This document shows, piece by piece, positions 63,847 to 64,000 of a stretch of DNA of 64,000 nucleotides. Within the stretch, counting starts at the first letter, position 1, and each line of letters starts with the position of its first letter. Origin of the DNA: Planctomycetota bacterium (GTDB lineage Bacteria; Planctomycetota; UBA1135; UBA2386); assembly GCA_028281765.1 (NCBI GenBank), contig JANQJF010000068.1, positions 59,299 through 123,298 on the forward strand, given 5' to 3'. Made by a program: the position numbers and the translations under genes. Below the pieces are notes generated by a model. It was not told where the DNA came from, made no database searches, and saw only the letters and a program-made list of their open reading frames with translations.

Positions 63847-64000
63847 GGCGTCACTATTGCGGAAGGCGGGGAGGATGCACGGGTTGTTTCGGGGGAGATC
63901 GTGGGGGGGACTGCCCACCATTTTGCAAGGGGTAACTGGGGCGCGGAAAGTGTCCGCGCCTTCGTGTCATGCCGCCGTCACGGTCGTAGGTGCCCGGTAG
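63847..64000. other. Window end upstream of the NamZ pair, no gene recognised
   Basis: These 154 bases hold no convincing coding frame. They should contain the promoter of the NamZ-like pair. No strong hairpin was seen. Confidence 0.4.

Overview
The window is about two thirds G+C and densely coded on both strands. It looks like chromosomal DNA from a planctomycete, probably one of the lineages with many secreted FG-GAP proteins. Three things support this. A TPR protein carries two RNA polymerase alpha-CTD-like domains (21026-22387). A sigma factor is fused to a membrane anchor and an extracytoplasmic domain (14199-16181). Several secreted proteins seem to share a beta-rich C-terminal module. 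Assignment to Planctomycetota is inference from gene content, since no rRNA gene is present. I found no tRNA, rRNA, CRISPR array, insertion sequence or phage gene.

Layout. 1-5446: a partial purL with two PurS-like units fused at its N-terminus, divergent from accA, then a HEAT/PDZ exported protein and a DUF2314 protein. 5685-8178: an ECF sigma factor, a probable membrane regulator and an exported DUF4097 protein, joined by start/stop overlaps. 8185-14077 (minus): a protein-folding and proteolysis block read tig, clpP, clpX, rlmN, with an exported HEAT/TPR protein upstream. 14199-20250: membrane-tethered sigma factor, MauG-type dihaem peroxidase, mnmG and a small exported protein. 20429-25929: ruvA, the tandem alpha-CTD/TPR protein, a glycosyltransferase, murA and a methyltransferase. 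25848-30679: an exported Hint-domain protein, an orphan small protein, ffh and a GIDE-LemA fusion. 30755-35137: a 1460-residue exported esterase-like/propeller protein. 35439-40839: translation genes (rpsP, rpmE, prfA, prmC) mixed with maf and membrane proteins. 40999-43881: PilZ, ssb, then a coiled-coil protein and a divergent actin-like ATPase. 44019-45760: a sulfite-dehydrogenase-like pair. 45915-54175: an exported propeller/metalloprotease, a cell-wall amidase and PEP synthase. 54238-57820: a Na+/Ca2+ exchanger facing a Ca2+-type P-ATPase. 57868-63846: a heparinase-like lyase, an FG-GAP protein and two tandem NamZ-like (DUF1343) muramidases.

Recurring themes are cell-wall synthesis and turnover (murA, amidase, two NamZ-like enzymes), calcium transport, translation and protein quality control, and many exported proteins of unknown role. 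Intergenic gaps are short but often filled by long, nearly perfect GC-rich hairpins, many with three-base loops. Some behave like terminators at convergent ends. Others are repeated sequences found at more than one site.

The best candidate for an undescribed system is the two-gene unit at 42069-43881, a coiled-coil protein followed by an actin-fold protein that belongs to no family I can name. The exported Hint protein with a lost C-terminal splice residue, the membrane-tethered sigma factor and the GIDE-LemA fusion also deserve attention.
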